Shown: piece after piece, positions 34,323-45,540 of the stretch
How positions within the stretch are numbered: position 1 is the stretch's first letter
How the letters are laid out: each line of letters opens with the position of its first letter
NCBI GenBank assembly: GCA_016748015.1
Contig: JAAOMT010000239.1
Location: 322,535-386,534, forward strand
Length of the DNA: 64,000 nucleotides
Source: Geosiphon pyriformis
Lineage: Eukaryota; Glomeromycota; Glomeromycetes; Archaeosporales; Geosiphonaceae
Reading direction: 5' to 3'
Notes under the pieces: model-generated
The model's database searches: none
Seen by the model: only the letters and a program-made list of their open reading frames with translations
What the model was told of the DNA's origin: nothing
Program-made: the position numbers and the translations under genes

Positions 34323-36564
34323 TCAACGAATCTGAGTACGAATATCGAATTTTGATTCACGTTTTTTCTCTTTCTTGCCGTTATTGAACACATTCCAAAA
34401 ACGTAAAGTCTCATCTCCAGCCCCAGTTACGATATTTTGTCCGTCGGGTGAAACCGACAAATATAATACACGTAAAGTGTGACCTTTCAATACTGCCAAT
34501 TGCTCCATCGAAGGATAAGACCAAAGAATAATTTGGTTCTGAGAATATCCATGAGTGGATACAAGCTCATTGGCATGTTTAGACCAAGCAAGATTACAGA
34601 CCTTTTTTGAATAATGAAATAATGTAACATTGAGTTAAGATTTGGAAATCGAATCAAAACATATTGATAATTCAAAAATTTACCTGAGATTCCGTGTCAT
34701 GACTCTCCAATGCTTCGCCACTTACTGTATTCCAAAATCGGATGTGTTTGTCCTGGGATCCGCCACCACTGGACAAAATACCATGCGAGTGTGGACTCCA
34801 AGCGATCGCTTTGACTGCGGCAGTATGATGGTTCCATTTGTGAAGGGGACCACCTGTTGTGCGATCCCAGATCAGAAGTCTATTATCATTGCCTCCACTT
34901 GCAAGCTGAGTTCCTTCCGGGTTCCATTTCAAACCACAGACCTGAATAATATTTGTAAATTAATAGTGAAATTACTCGGATTTTTGTAAGAAAATAAAAT
35001 TACTAATCTATCACTCACCTCCTGTCGATGTCCACTGAGGACTTCTGTGTAATTATCAGGGACTCGTACATCTCTGTGATAGATGACTCTGTCACGACTC
35101 CCGGTGCTAACGGTATATCCGTTCCAAGCCAAAGCACCTTGAATAAAGAATTTCATATTAGACGAAAATATCGATCAATATAAGAGAATACATCTCACAA
35201 TTAATTTCAGATAAATTACCAACTCTTTGGGTGTGTCCATCCATTTTTCTGATTTTCTTGTTCTTTTGAATATCCCAAATTTCTACAGGACCGTTGTTTG
35301 TACCAACAGCTATATGTGTACCCTAGATTCAAAAATGTGTGATTAGATAAATCAGAGATAAAACGATCCAAGTAGAAGGCAGATTATGAGAAAATCAATG
35401 TCGAAAAAAACTATTTACAATCGGCATCCAACTAACAGAGGTCACGTTATCATTTTGATTTTGTCCTAGATCACACAGTTTGATAACCTGGAAGCAAGAG
35501 AAGTGCGTTTTAATAAATGGACATGTATAAAAATTAAGAGAGAAATAAGAAGGGTGAAAAGTGACATAATATATATACCCTTGATGTGACAGCATTCCAA
35601 AGATACACGCAAGTCCCTAAGCCAACGCCAAGTACGTTAGTTGAGGACCAATCGACCAGATTCAAATAAAAGTCATCCTCAAAAGTAAAAGAGATCACTT
35701 TAATTAGTTGTAATATAAGCAATGAAATGAGCCAAGAGAAGTGATTTTATGGAAAATACCTGAAGATCTGGTGCATCCAAAACTTTGTAAGGGAACTTGC
35801 TAATGTATCTTGGCGGTTTACGCGGATTGGTCATTATGTTTTGTGCCGACCATGTCAACGGGCTCATAGAATAGGCATCACGAAAAGGGGTATCAATGTG
35901 GCGACTCTTCTTTGATGGGGACTTGAATGTCAGTAAGCCCTTGGTTGGGGTGCTTCCAGTGGTCATATTAATACGACGAACAATATCGTCGTTAGATTCT
36001 CTGAATCCGGGGAACATTGTAGATTCTAGGACAGCCTTGTAAATACGATCATCCTCTTCTCAGCATAAAATTAATAATATAGAGTTTAAGAACTCGGCAC
36101 GAGATTGAATTGAGATTTTAAAAGAGAATAAGACAAATTGTCGGTAACTTGTTCAAGTCTTGAATTAGGGAATCGGGGATTACCTTGTAGTGCTTCTTCT
36201 TCAATTAATGAAGCAATTTTGCGCTTTCTTCCCTGTGAGCTTGTGGGAACACTTAGTCGTTGGAAATCCGAGACTAAATCCGGGGTTCTGATAGGGATGT
36301 ATCTAAAGGTGTTTATTATGATTTAGTAAAGTCCAAGGAGTGTTGCTCAAAGGTAGTTTATGTATGAAGGTAAAGAAAAAGATCAATAGCCTACCTATCT
36401 GCATATTCCACTATCCGCCTGGTGCGCGGACTCTGTACAGGTGTGGAAGTTCCTTGTAAAGGAAGGGGTGAAAACGAAGAACCCAAAAGAGGAGTGGTAG
36501 GGATTTGATTGAAATTGCTGTTTAATTCTTGGTCTGGATTTTGGTCAGAAAGTTGATCAGACAT
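34323..36564 (-). CDS. CDH1: APC/C activator Cdh1 (Fizzy-related, FZR1)
   Basis: Nine exons on the minus strand: 36564-36395, 36302-36184, 36058-35760, 35677-35579, 35487-35419, 35322-35220, 35137-35019, 34941-34684 and 34601-34323, 504 residues. The C-box DRYIPIR is formed across the exon 1/2 junction. A basic Ser/Thr-Pro-rich N-terminal region follows ([30 protein letters not shown]), with likely CDK phosphorylation sites. Then come seven WD40 blades, for example [20 protein letters not shown] and [18 protein letters not shown], and the protein ends in the IR tail (RTQIR). C-box plus IR tail are the APC/C-binding elements. The phrases [20 protein letters not shown] and SGGGSQDK favour Fizzy-related/Cdh1 over Cdc20. 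It recognises degrons and activates the anaphase-promoting complex in late mitosis and G1. Confidence 0.94.
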
Positions 36565-37279
36565 GTTCCAAAAATGCGACGAGAGGTTCTTTAAGAAAAT
36601 TGTTTGTTTTGTTTGTTTGGGCGCGTATATGATTTGAGGTGACGGGAGGCCGGGGATTTATAAATTAAATAAACATTAGTTAAGTATGAAACGGATCGTA
36701 AGTTACAAAGACAAGTAATAATGTACAGGTATAAATAACAACGGGAAGTTAGCTTTAGTTACAATAGACAGTATAAATATCTAAGTTAAAAAGTTGAGTG
36801 AAGTTCCAAAACTTTCAAACTTTATGTAACACTAAACACAGAAAATACAGGAGGACTAACAAAAGTCTAACAAACAAAATTCAGAGTTGTGTGAGAGAGA
36901 AGACCAAAAGATCTATTACTAACCAAAAACTGTGGTCTCGAGCCCGAGAAAGAAAAGGCTCAACTATAGTTTCTTTCACTGAGTGCGCTTTTTAAAGTAT
37001 AAACGCTTTATGCTCCTTTGTTCACGCGAGTCGACGTGTCGATAAAATGGGATTTTTGGCGTCTACCCTTTCAAGGATGAAAGATAGATCATGTGATTGT
37101 TATGATGCTAAAAGGAGATTAAATGATGTGGTGCATAAGGATAGACAATTAAGGTTTTTCTCACAAAAAGAAACCGACGTTTAAAAAAGAGACGAACATT
37201 CAAGAAATCAAAATTATTTATTGAGCATTGTTTTCATAGATTGTGAGCTTGATTAGTTTATCAAGGTAAAAAGCTCAAA
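36565..37279. promoter_or_regulatory. Upstream region of CDH1, and 3' flank of the next gene
   Basis: About 700 bp between the CDH1 start and the stop of the next minus-strand gene. It contains a GC-rich spot ACGCGAGTCGACGTGTCGAT near 37024, similar to MCB/SBF-type cell-cycle elements, but this is only a resemblance. An open plus frame at 36798-36995 is not supported as a gene. Confidence 0.35.
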
Positions 37280-38335
37280 TCAAATCGGAACCCTCGTCTG
37301 ATCCAACTTTTCAAAGATATATTGGCACATGGTAAATAAACCAATAATTGAAGGAATTAAAAACGTTATACTAGTAATATGAAACCAACTTGACGCATGG
37401 ATCAATAATGTAATAGCTAAAACCATGCTTGGACCATGTTCAATCCAAATATCTGATGGTTTTCCCTGATGATCACGTTGTTGTTTTGAATTTACCTGTA
37501 ACGGATCCGGTTTTGTGTAGAACACGTAACAGTAGAAGGGGACAAGGAATAATCCAATTTCTAAAAATTGTCCGATGAACCACCTGTCCCATAAAGCGTA
37601 TCCATATTTTTTTTGAGTAAAATCGAAGGTCAATAATAGTAGATCTGGAGATGTGGAATATGATCGATTTATATGAAATTAAGTTTTTGAGAGAGGGAAT
37701 TGAAAAAAAAAAAGTCCCTCTAAAAAAAAAACAGGAACTCTGAATTTTTTGAATCAAAAAATCACCTTTTTTATGTACAATCAAATCTTCAAACCAATGC
37801 GATACAACAGCCGCCAGAATCAAAAAGCTAGCTTTATTACTAGCCGTATAACTGGTGAAAAATCGGCACGAACCTGATAAAAGAATACCCCATCCAAGAG
37901 CACCCAATAATGAATGTGAATAGGGTGCAGAAATATGAAGATCACTTGTTTTTGTGTATCCTTTTATTAATTTGGCTTTGAATTATTATTATTATTGTTG
38001 TTTTTTTTAAAAAAAAACCCCCCCCCCCCAAAAAAAAAGATGTAAAATGTATGAAATTTTAGGGTTAAAAAAACGAAACGAGAATTCAAAAAGAAAGTTG
38101 GATCATTTTTTTACCTTCTTCGATATTGGTTAACACAAAAATTCCCCATAGATAATCGACAAACTAATTAATGAAAATTAAATTATCTTTTTTTTTATTT
38201 TTTTGGTGGTTACATATCAAATCCGTGGGATTTTATTGTGGTATTTACCTGAGTAGCAAACGTGAGAACTGTTAACGGAATTTTTGGTTCGATAACTTTA
38301 GCTATAAATGCAAAACTGTAATGACCTATGAACAT
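37280..38335 (-). CDS. YdjM/DUF457-like polytopic membrane protein (putative metal-dependent membrane hydrolase)
   Basis: Four exons on the minus strand: 38335-38249, 38163-38115, 37975-37766 and 37644-37280, 236 residues. It reads MFIGHYSFAFIAKVIEPKIP, FVDYLWGIFVLTNIEEG, SAPYSHSLLGALGWG, AAVVSHWFEDLIVHKK and then YGYALWDRWFIGQFLEIGLF. The ordered motifs GHYS...A, D-x-LW, PYSHSL and SHWxxDxxxH are those of bacterial inner-membrane proteins of the YdjM/DUF457 (PF04307) type, thought to be membrane-embedded metal hydrolases of unknown substrate. About five to six membrane segments are visible, with a hydrophilic loop SKQQRDHQGKPSD near residue 185. The His and Asp residues are conserved, so it may be active. 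The family name is from memory; function and location are unknown. Confidence 0.7.
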
Positions 38336-38563
38336 GATGAAAAAAGGATTGCAAAAGGATAAAGAATGAAATTTCGGGAATAGTGAAATTAAATAAATAA
38401 TGTAAATCACCTTCTTTGGACTAATCCTTTTTAATAATACAATTTGATTTGATCTTACTCAAAAATCAGCTATTTTTTAATAATAATAATAATAATAAAT
38501 GATTTTAATTCTTAGTTTAAATTTATATTTCCTTCATGTAAAAAATATTTATCTTTTTAAACA

Positions 38564-38601
<38 letters not shown>

Positions 38602-38951
38602 TTATTTATTTATTTCAATATTGTACAACATTTTTAATCATGAGTTACACTAAATTCTCAATTGAATATCATCGAAATGAAAGTGAGTCACAAAAATTAA
38701 AAAAGTAATGCAAAAAGGCAATAAATATCGTGAGAAAAAGAATATGCAAGTAAAATAATAAATACATTTAAAAAAAAGAATTTCAATAACTTAAATATGG
38801 TTATATGCAAAAGTGATGATACAAAAATATGTTGAATACCAGAAGAACCAGCAAAAATACAAGTTCAATTCTCTATTCTCCATTTAAAAAAGATACAATC
38901 AAAAATCATAGAATTTTAAATTCAATTTAAAAGTTTCAGCCAACTTATTAC

Positions 38952-41302
38952 TCAAATCTTTTCCCATTCCTTAAGCTCTGAATCGGCCACTATCGTCTCC
39001 GAACTATCTTTTGGGGGTCTTTCCGTTGGTACAGGTATTGACAATTCCAGTGATTCATGTCCCGTTAAATCAAGAACTTCGGTTTGATTTTGGGTCTTTT
39101 TCGTTTTAGCTTTAGATCTTCGATTTTGGGCTTTTTCTAAATCTGGATCGACTTTATTTTTCTTTGCTTTTTTCATTTTGATTTGACGGCTATTTATATT
39201 TTTTGATCGAATCACCTCATGTTCTTCATCCGTTGATTCAGAGTCCTCGTCGATCGGAAATCGTTGAGTGTCATAACGTGACGTTGATTGTGATCCATAT
39301 CCTTGAGGTTGGATAGTTACTATCATACAAGAACAACAACAATAATAATAATAATAATAATAAATATTATTATGATTTGTAAAATTGAAATATGAACTCG
39401 GTTTACAATTGCATAAATTAAAATACATCTTGCTCGGAGTCCTTTGCCGAACGTTCGGAATACTATAACGCCGTATGTTAAAGTGACCTTTAAACATAAA
39501 TTTTTTTGAAAGGATTCGAATTAAAAACGTGTCTTTATTTCCATGTTTTAAAAGTTCAACAAAATAAAATTTTGCGTTTACCGTCGACATCAAGATACAT
39601 GTAAATACTAAAGATTTGTAAACGTGTAGGATAAAGATGTAAAACATTTAACATAATTATTATAAAATCAATTAAATACCAACAACAAAATAAATATTAA
39701 CATACACTGAAAAATACTATTTTGAAAAAAAATGGAAATTCAATTAAATTAGTATAGTCAAAAAACTTTTTGAAATAAATAATAACATTTTAAAAATCAA
39801 TTGAATGACACTACTTACAAGAAATACCAATTCCGAGTATTATCTTGAAACTGAGCCCATGGTTGGATGGGTGTTTCAATAAATCCTAATATATACACAC
39901 CAGGTATTAAAACCCAGTAAGATAAAAATATAGTCATAAGCCAATTACTTTCTCTATGAATCTAAAATGGTTGTTAGAATGTTAATTAATTTTAAAGTGA
40001 ATGATAAAAATGTGATTAATACTAATAATAATAATAATTATTATTATTATTATTATTAATATTTCCGAGACTTACCGCTACAAAACCTAATGCTGTGATT
40101 AGTGGGAATATTATCACAAGAGCAGTTAAATAAATTGTGGTCACAATGGGATTTTTTGTCACTTTGCCCCAATATAAATAACTTTCGTAGGTATAGAAAA
40201 TTCCGAATCCCCAAACAAAGAAGAAATCTAATTTCACCAAGAGAGTGAGTATTGAACAATTTCTGTACATGGCTATAGTTAAAAATGAAAATATTTTGTA
40301 TTAAAATCTATTCAAGATAAATCAAATAAAAGAGCACAAACTATTTTTTTTAACAAAATATACCTTGCATATTTGAACTAGCACCGGTCTGTTGAAAACC
40401 ATGCCATTCAAACTCCTTGTACAATTTATAACCAAAAAATGTGAAGGATATAGCAAAGAATGTCAATACTGATGCATGTGCTATGCTATATTGTCTTGAA
40501 ATGAAGCTAGATTCAGGTTCGACACCATAAATAGCTGCTGCTTTAAGGATTCGTGATGCCCATATATCACTCTCGATAATTTCGATCGCCCCATAGGCGG
40601 CCATTAAGAAATTAATTAGAAGGACCGTGATTAACTCAATATGATCACAATGATAAACCTAATTAATTAATATGCATCAAACATAAAGAAATTGGAAAAA
40701 AGGGATTAGTGAAATGCGCGAGATCTTTTGAAATTGAATAGAATTTTTTTTTTTATGATACTTACTACATCAAAAGAAAGAATTAATAGAAATACATCGA
40801 AAGCGATAATGAATGCGTTTTCCGTAACCAATCTCTGACCACGGTCAGCAACAGTTTTCATGGGATCGACTTTTGTTATATTTGAACCGGTCATCAAAGC
40901 CTGATTGAGTATTTCCTTGTCCATTGCCTCAACGGCTTTTGTATCATTATCGTTGGCTGATAGAATTACATATTGTATAGTACAGACGCATATCGCTTGG
41001 AAGATTGCGCATACAATAAAGTATCGCGACCAACGGTTGTCTGTGAGATTAGTCGTCTAATAAAAGAAGACCAAAACATAAAGGAAAACAAGTTTCAGTG
41101 ACCTTTGACGAGTGTTTTAATGATGTTGTTGTTGTTGTTGTTTTTTTTTAGTCGAGAGTTATGCAACGAGTTTGTGGTGTTGCTTAAAATTTCCGAAATG
41201 GTAAATACAAGCTCTTAGGGGGAGGGGGGGGTAGACTTTTGAACAAGATAGTGAAACTTTTCCTACCAATTTTTTAAAATAACCTTTGATAGTGGAAGCC
41301 AT
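38952..41302 (-). CDS. UPF0658-like Golgi polytopic membrane protein
   Basis: Seven exons on the minus strand: 41302-41267, 41056-40766, 40658-40364, 40272-40076, 39961-39819, 39462-39407 and 39319-38952, 461 residues. The start MASTIKGYFKKL is joined to TTNLTDNRWSRYFIVCAIFQ; exon 1 is the least certain. About seven membrane segments follow, including AFIIAFDVFLLILSFDVVYH, SVLTFFAISFTFFGYKLY, KLDFFFVWGFGIFYTYESYL and LTALVIIFPLITALGFVAV. The C-terminal tail of about 130 residues is hydrophilic, with acidic (DEDSESTDEEHE) and Lys-rich (KMKKAKKNK) stretches. The arrangement resembles the fungal UPF0658 Golgi membrane proteins, which are of unknown function. Exon 6 and its acceptor were chosen because they alone keep the frame to the tail. 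Confidence 0.65.
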
Positions 41303-42149
41303 TAAAAAACTTTTTTGTTTTTATAGTTCTCAAGGAAAAAATTCATGAAAATTATTCCTAGCGAAACCAAAGGCCCACCAGTAAAGTAAATTTTTATATG
41401 CAAGCTTTGAAAATAAACTCGTGAGGGTTTTTTTTTAATATTTCATGTCTAATAAATTAGGAACTATTCACGGCCGTTCTTGCTAAAAGAGCTCGAGAGA
41501 GAGCACAATAGATCCAGAGTTGGCTTGGCCGCTAAGCTTTTAATTCTGGCTACTTTATTTGGAACGCGCCATTGATTCTAAGCCAGTAGTCAGATTCTGG
41601 GCTTCATTTGATTCTAAACGCATACTGATGCACAATCTTCGATGATGATGATGATGATGATGATGATTAAAGCAAACAGAATAACAACAATGACTTCTTA
41701 TTTTTTACTAGCTTAATTTGGAAGACCCGCAAAATGTGTCATATTAGAATGGAATATGTATTGCATTGATATGTTTGACGCTTTTATCCGCTTTTACTTT
41801 TGATCATTGTATTTGCAGATCTTTTAATTTGGGGAGAAAAAAAACTTCAGGAGTAAGTTTAAATTTTAATCAGTTTTAAACATTTAGTTTAGATTAGACA
41901 ATAATGACACATTATGACGTATTCCAAAAAAACCCATACATCCTCAAAAGTGACACCAGTCTTTTTGACAAAACGTCATTCAAACGAGAAACATTCGGGT
42001 GAGAGAACCAAGATATTTTGTTCTAAATTTTCATTTTTTTTTATGTATTGCATTTCCAATTTATAAAAATTGATATATATTATATATGTTTAAAAAATTG
42101 AATAATATTTTCAATATATATATTTCGAAAAATATTGAATTTAGCTTTA

Positions 42150-42198
<49 letters not shown>

Positions 42199-43452
42199 TT
42201 AACAGTATATATGTATTTTAAATTTTTTATTTTTATTATAATATTATATTTTTTAAAATGATTAATTCGAACATTGAACTTTATTTAATAATTAGAACTT
42301 TACTTTTTGCTTTATTTTTAACTATAAATAATAATAATAATAATAATACTGCTTACTAATATTTACAAAATTAATTATAAATAAAAATTAGTTTCATTAT
42401 TTTTATAATGATAAATATTTTGATTATTTTTCAAAAATAATAAAAAAAAAATCATTTTTTGTTTAATTTATTTAATTTAATTTAATTTAATTTAATTCAA
42501 TTAAAGAGAGACTTTTGAGATTTCGTATATATATACATAAATAGATTACCAAAAAGATCTTGGCAAAAAAATTTTCGCGCATTATTGGATGATCCGTTAC
42601 CGTTACTTGTGTTCAGAATTACCGATTAGAATTAACAAACAAAAAAATATTGATTATTTAAAAAGAAATAATAATAGTGACCGAGAATCAAAACTCTTAT
42701 ATCCATTAGAAGTTTAATTAAAAAAACTTTAAAAGAACACAATATTAACTCTTACATAATGTTAAAAAACCAATAACATATATATACATATTACGAATAA
42801 TTTTTTCTTTAATTAAATAGATCTTATAGATGCATATTTGTGAATTTGGTAAAAGCAAAAAAAAATTTTATTTTTCAAATGTTTATTTTTTAAAAATATA
42901 TAAAAAACAACTGAAAAATATTAAAATTGATTTTTTTTTAAAAATATATTACATTTATTTAATTTTTATTTTATTTTTTTATTTTTTGTTATAACAAAAA
43001 ACTATTTTATAATAATTTTTTTCATCAATTTATTTTCAAGTAATAAATACATATGATAAATAAATACGAAACTACAAAATAATAAAATTTATATATAAAA
43101 GTAATAATTATAAAAATTTTAATAAACATAAAAAACATTGTAATTACAATTGTTTTTTACTCAACCTGATTTCCTAACCAAATGCCACATCTTACCATTA
43201 TACACAACCTATTTTTATCTGAAACCCTTCACAGGATTAATTATCCCAGCGTTCTCATCCTCAATCAAACTCTTCTTCTCCATCCAAACGCGTTCCCTGT
43301 GCAAATTCATGAACATCCTGACTAATTCCACAATTTTAGCCGAGGTAGACAAATTCTTTTTAAAAGTAAATTAAGATGAAATAAATTTTTAATGTGTATT
43401 AATTAAATCAAAGGATTAATCACTTAAAAAAGCTTATCTCTTAGAAATTAAA
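41303..43452. other. Intergenic DNA with microsatellites
   Basis: About 2.1 kb without a gene. A (GAT)n array lies at 41641-41668, a GC-richer patch (41470-41640) that may be promoter or 5' leader of the upstream minus-strand gene, a long (TTA)n array at 42149-42198 and (TAA)n near 42327. The rest is AT-rich. Lys/Asn-rich frames such as 43150-43374 show no similarity. Confidence 0.6.
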
Positions 43453-44680
43453 TTAAATGAGCCAACATTTAGAAAAATTATTAATTTCTAAACTTAAAAC
43501 ACGACTTGTATAAACTGCTCCTGAATGAATGGGCGTTGAAGTTGTCGAGGGTATTGCTGTCAACTCGTTCTCTACCATTTCTTTTACGTATTTATCTGTT
43601 TCTAAAAACTCTAAACTCTCAGTTGTAGTCTTGTGATTATATAAAATTTCAAGTCTAACTAATTTCGAAAGAACTTTTTTGGCAGTAGGACGATTCTCAG
43701 GATTAACATCCCAACACTTTACAATTATTTCGGCAATACAAAGTGGAATAAGTGGGGAGGTAATCTTAGGTTTAATACCATTAAAAACAATTTCGAATAT
43801 GAGATCACGGTCATGATTACGATCATGAAACGGACGGTTTCCTGTTGCTAATTCCCATAATAGCATAGCAAAACTATAAATATCACCAGCCGTCGTAAAC
43901 TTTCCTCCTCCTAAAACTTCTGGTGGAACGTATGGAATCACTCCATATATATTTTTCTCCGCTGCAACTATTTCATTGTTTACTGATTGACATAATCCGA
44001 GGTCCAATTTCTACATCATTTCCATCTTATTGGATTATGTTGCCCGAATGGAGGTCACGATGAACCATACCAGCTTTATGAATTTTATCAAGTCCAGAAG
44101 CAATACGAATTGCTGTTTATAATTTATTAGACCAACTCATAGAATGAAAATTTATTGATAAATATCTCCGCATGTCTCCTTCTGGGGCAAACTCCATCAC
44201 AATCCCATATTCGAGTGTTTCAGTGTTTTATGTAATTCCGTATATTAAAGTCATATTTTGCATATATTCTTTGTTAATGAACATAGTTCTTTGAATATTT
44301 AACTATCAAAAGTTAAAGAATAAATAGTTAACTAAATTAATCAAAATAATAAGGATTAAACGTTCAGATGTACATAAATAATAATAGTGATTTAATTACC
44401 TCGTTAAAGATTTCTTCACTATTCGTGTTCATAATTTTTATTACTACTTCCATTCCTTCTTTACATCTCTCATATTCCATTAAACCATGATGTTTTATAG
44501 TATATGTATTAATTAATCCATCAATTAAGGTTGCTTTGTAAATTGTACCGAACCCTCCTTTAGCAATTTCGTTGATATTCGACAAATGCTCCCATGGAAT
44601 CCATTCATAATAGTTCAAACTACCATTATCATATTCATTATTAGGTAATTTCTTTATTTTCCATGTTGTGGATAAAATTG
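43453..44680 (-). pseudogene. Tyrosine-kinase-like (TKL) protein kinase, dead
   Basis: From the 3' side, 44618 to about 44390 encodes the N-lobe: YYEWIPWEHLSNINEIAKGG, FGTIYKATLIDG and VVIKIMN (glycine loop and catalytic Lys). About 44290-44020 encodes the middle: EYGIVMEFAPEGDMRRYL, AIRIASGLDKIHKAGMVH and RDLHSGNII, interrupted by stops (after GIT, after SNKL and in the NIIQ*DGN stretch) and then by a frameshift. From 44007 the C-lobe continues intact for 184 codons: LDLGLCQSVNN (DFG is DLG, as usual in this family), YGVIPYVPPEVLGG, DIYSFAMLLWELATGNRPFH, KCWDVNPENRPTAKKV and a short tail. The internal stops and frameshift make a functional kinase unlikely. Its sequence is close to the other dead TKL gene in this window. 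Confidence 0.85.
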
Positions 44681-44904
44681 AATATGTTAATTGCTAGTAT
44701 CATTTAATCAAACTAAATAAGATCCACTTATACCTTAACCTTATTAGTATTAGCCTTGTTGACACCTATCGTATTTTGAAAAATGTACTGTTGAATAATG
44801 GTTTCCCAGAAATTTGGTCAAAAAAATAATTATGCAAATTTTTAAAATAACAGATTTAATTTTGAAAATGCAGACGATAACATTCAGTCAATTTATTTAT
44901 AAGT

Positions 44905-44936
<32 letters not shown>

Positions 44937-45540
44937 TTTAAACTTAGTTTTATTTTTTTGTATTTTATATATAAAATATCTAATAATAATAAAAATAACA
45001 AAATACTTATTTTATAATTTTATAATTTTTAACTTTTTGTAATAATAATATATTATTAATTATAATTCATTTATCACCTAAACATTATGATATTTAATCC
45101 TTAAATATTCAAAATTTACTTAAATTATATTTAAATAAAACAAATGAAAAAATACATCCACAAATTTTCTATTTTTATAATTAACTTAATAGCTCAGTTC
45201 AATGAGTTAAAACCAATTATCAAAAATTTTTGATGTTATAAAAAAATCTCTTTACTCAAATCTTTTGACATATTTCAATCATTGTTTAAAATAAATTATA
45301 TATGAATTGTTCTTAAAAAATCCATCATGATGCTGAAAAAACGACAAGTTTTCATATTTGCATACACATCTGTCAATCTCCAAAAGTCAAAAACTGATTA
45401 CCCTTCCGGGGCCATAAGGATTGGCTTAAGAATATTCCACATAAAATAGGAATAATTTGCACTCAGCTTAAAGATTTACCATCAACCATTCGCTTAGTAG
45501 AAACCAATTGAGTAATTATGAGAACTTAAAGAGCTGGATT
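44681..45540. other. Intergenic DNA
   Basis: AT-rich, with a (TAA)n microsatellite at 44905-44937. A 150-bp GC-richer patch near 45360-45500 belongs to the 3' flank of ZW10. No gene seen. Confidence 0.55.

Noticed and set aside
37020-37045. Cell-cycle-type ACGCGA element upstream of CDH1
   Set aside because: A single short match cannot be distinguished from chance, so it is mentioned only within the upstream-region entry.
39320-39647. Long minus-strand frame of 231 codons with a poly-Tyr run
   Set aside because: It reads through a TTA microsatellite. The tail from 39319 is part of the UPF0658-like gene, but the poly-Tyr part fits better as an intron, and the first half does not match the protein.
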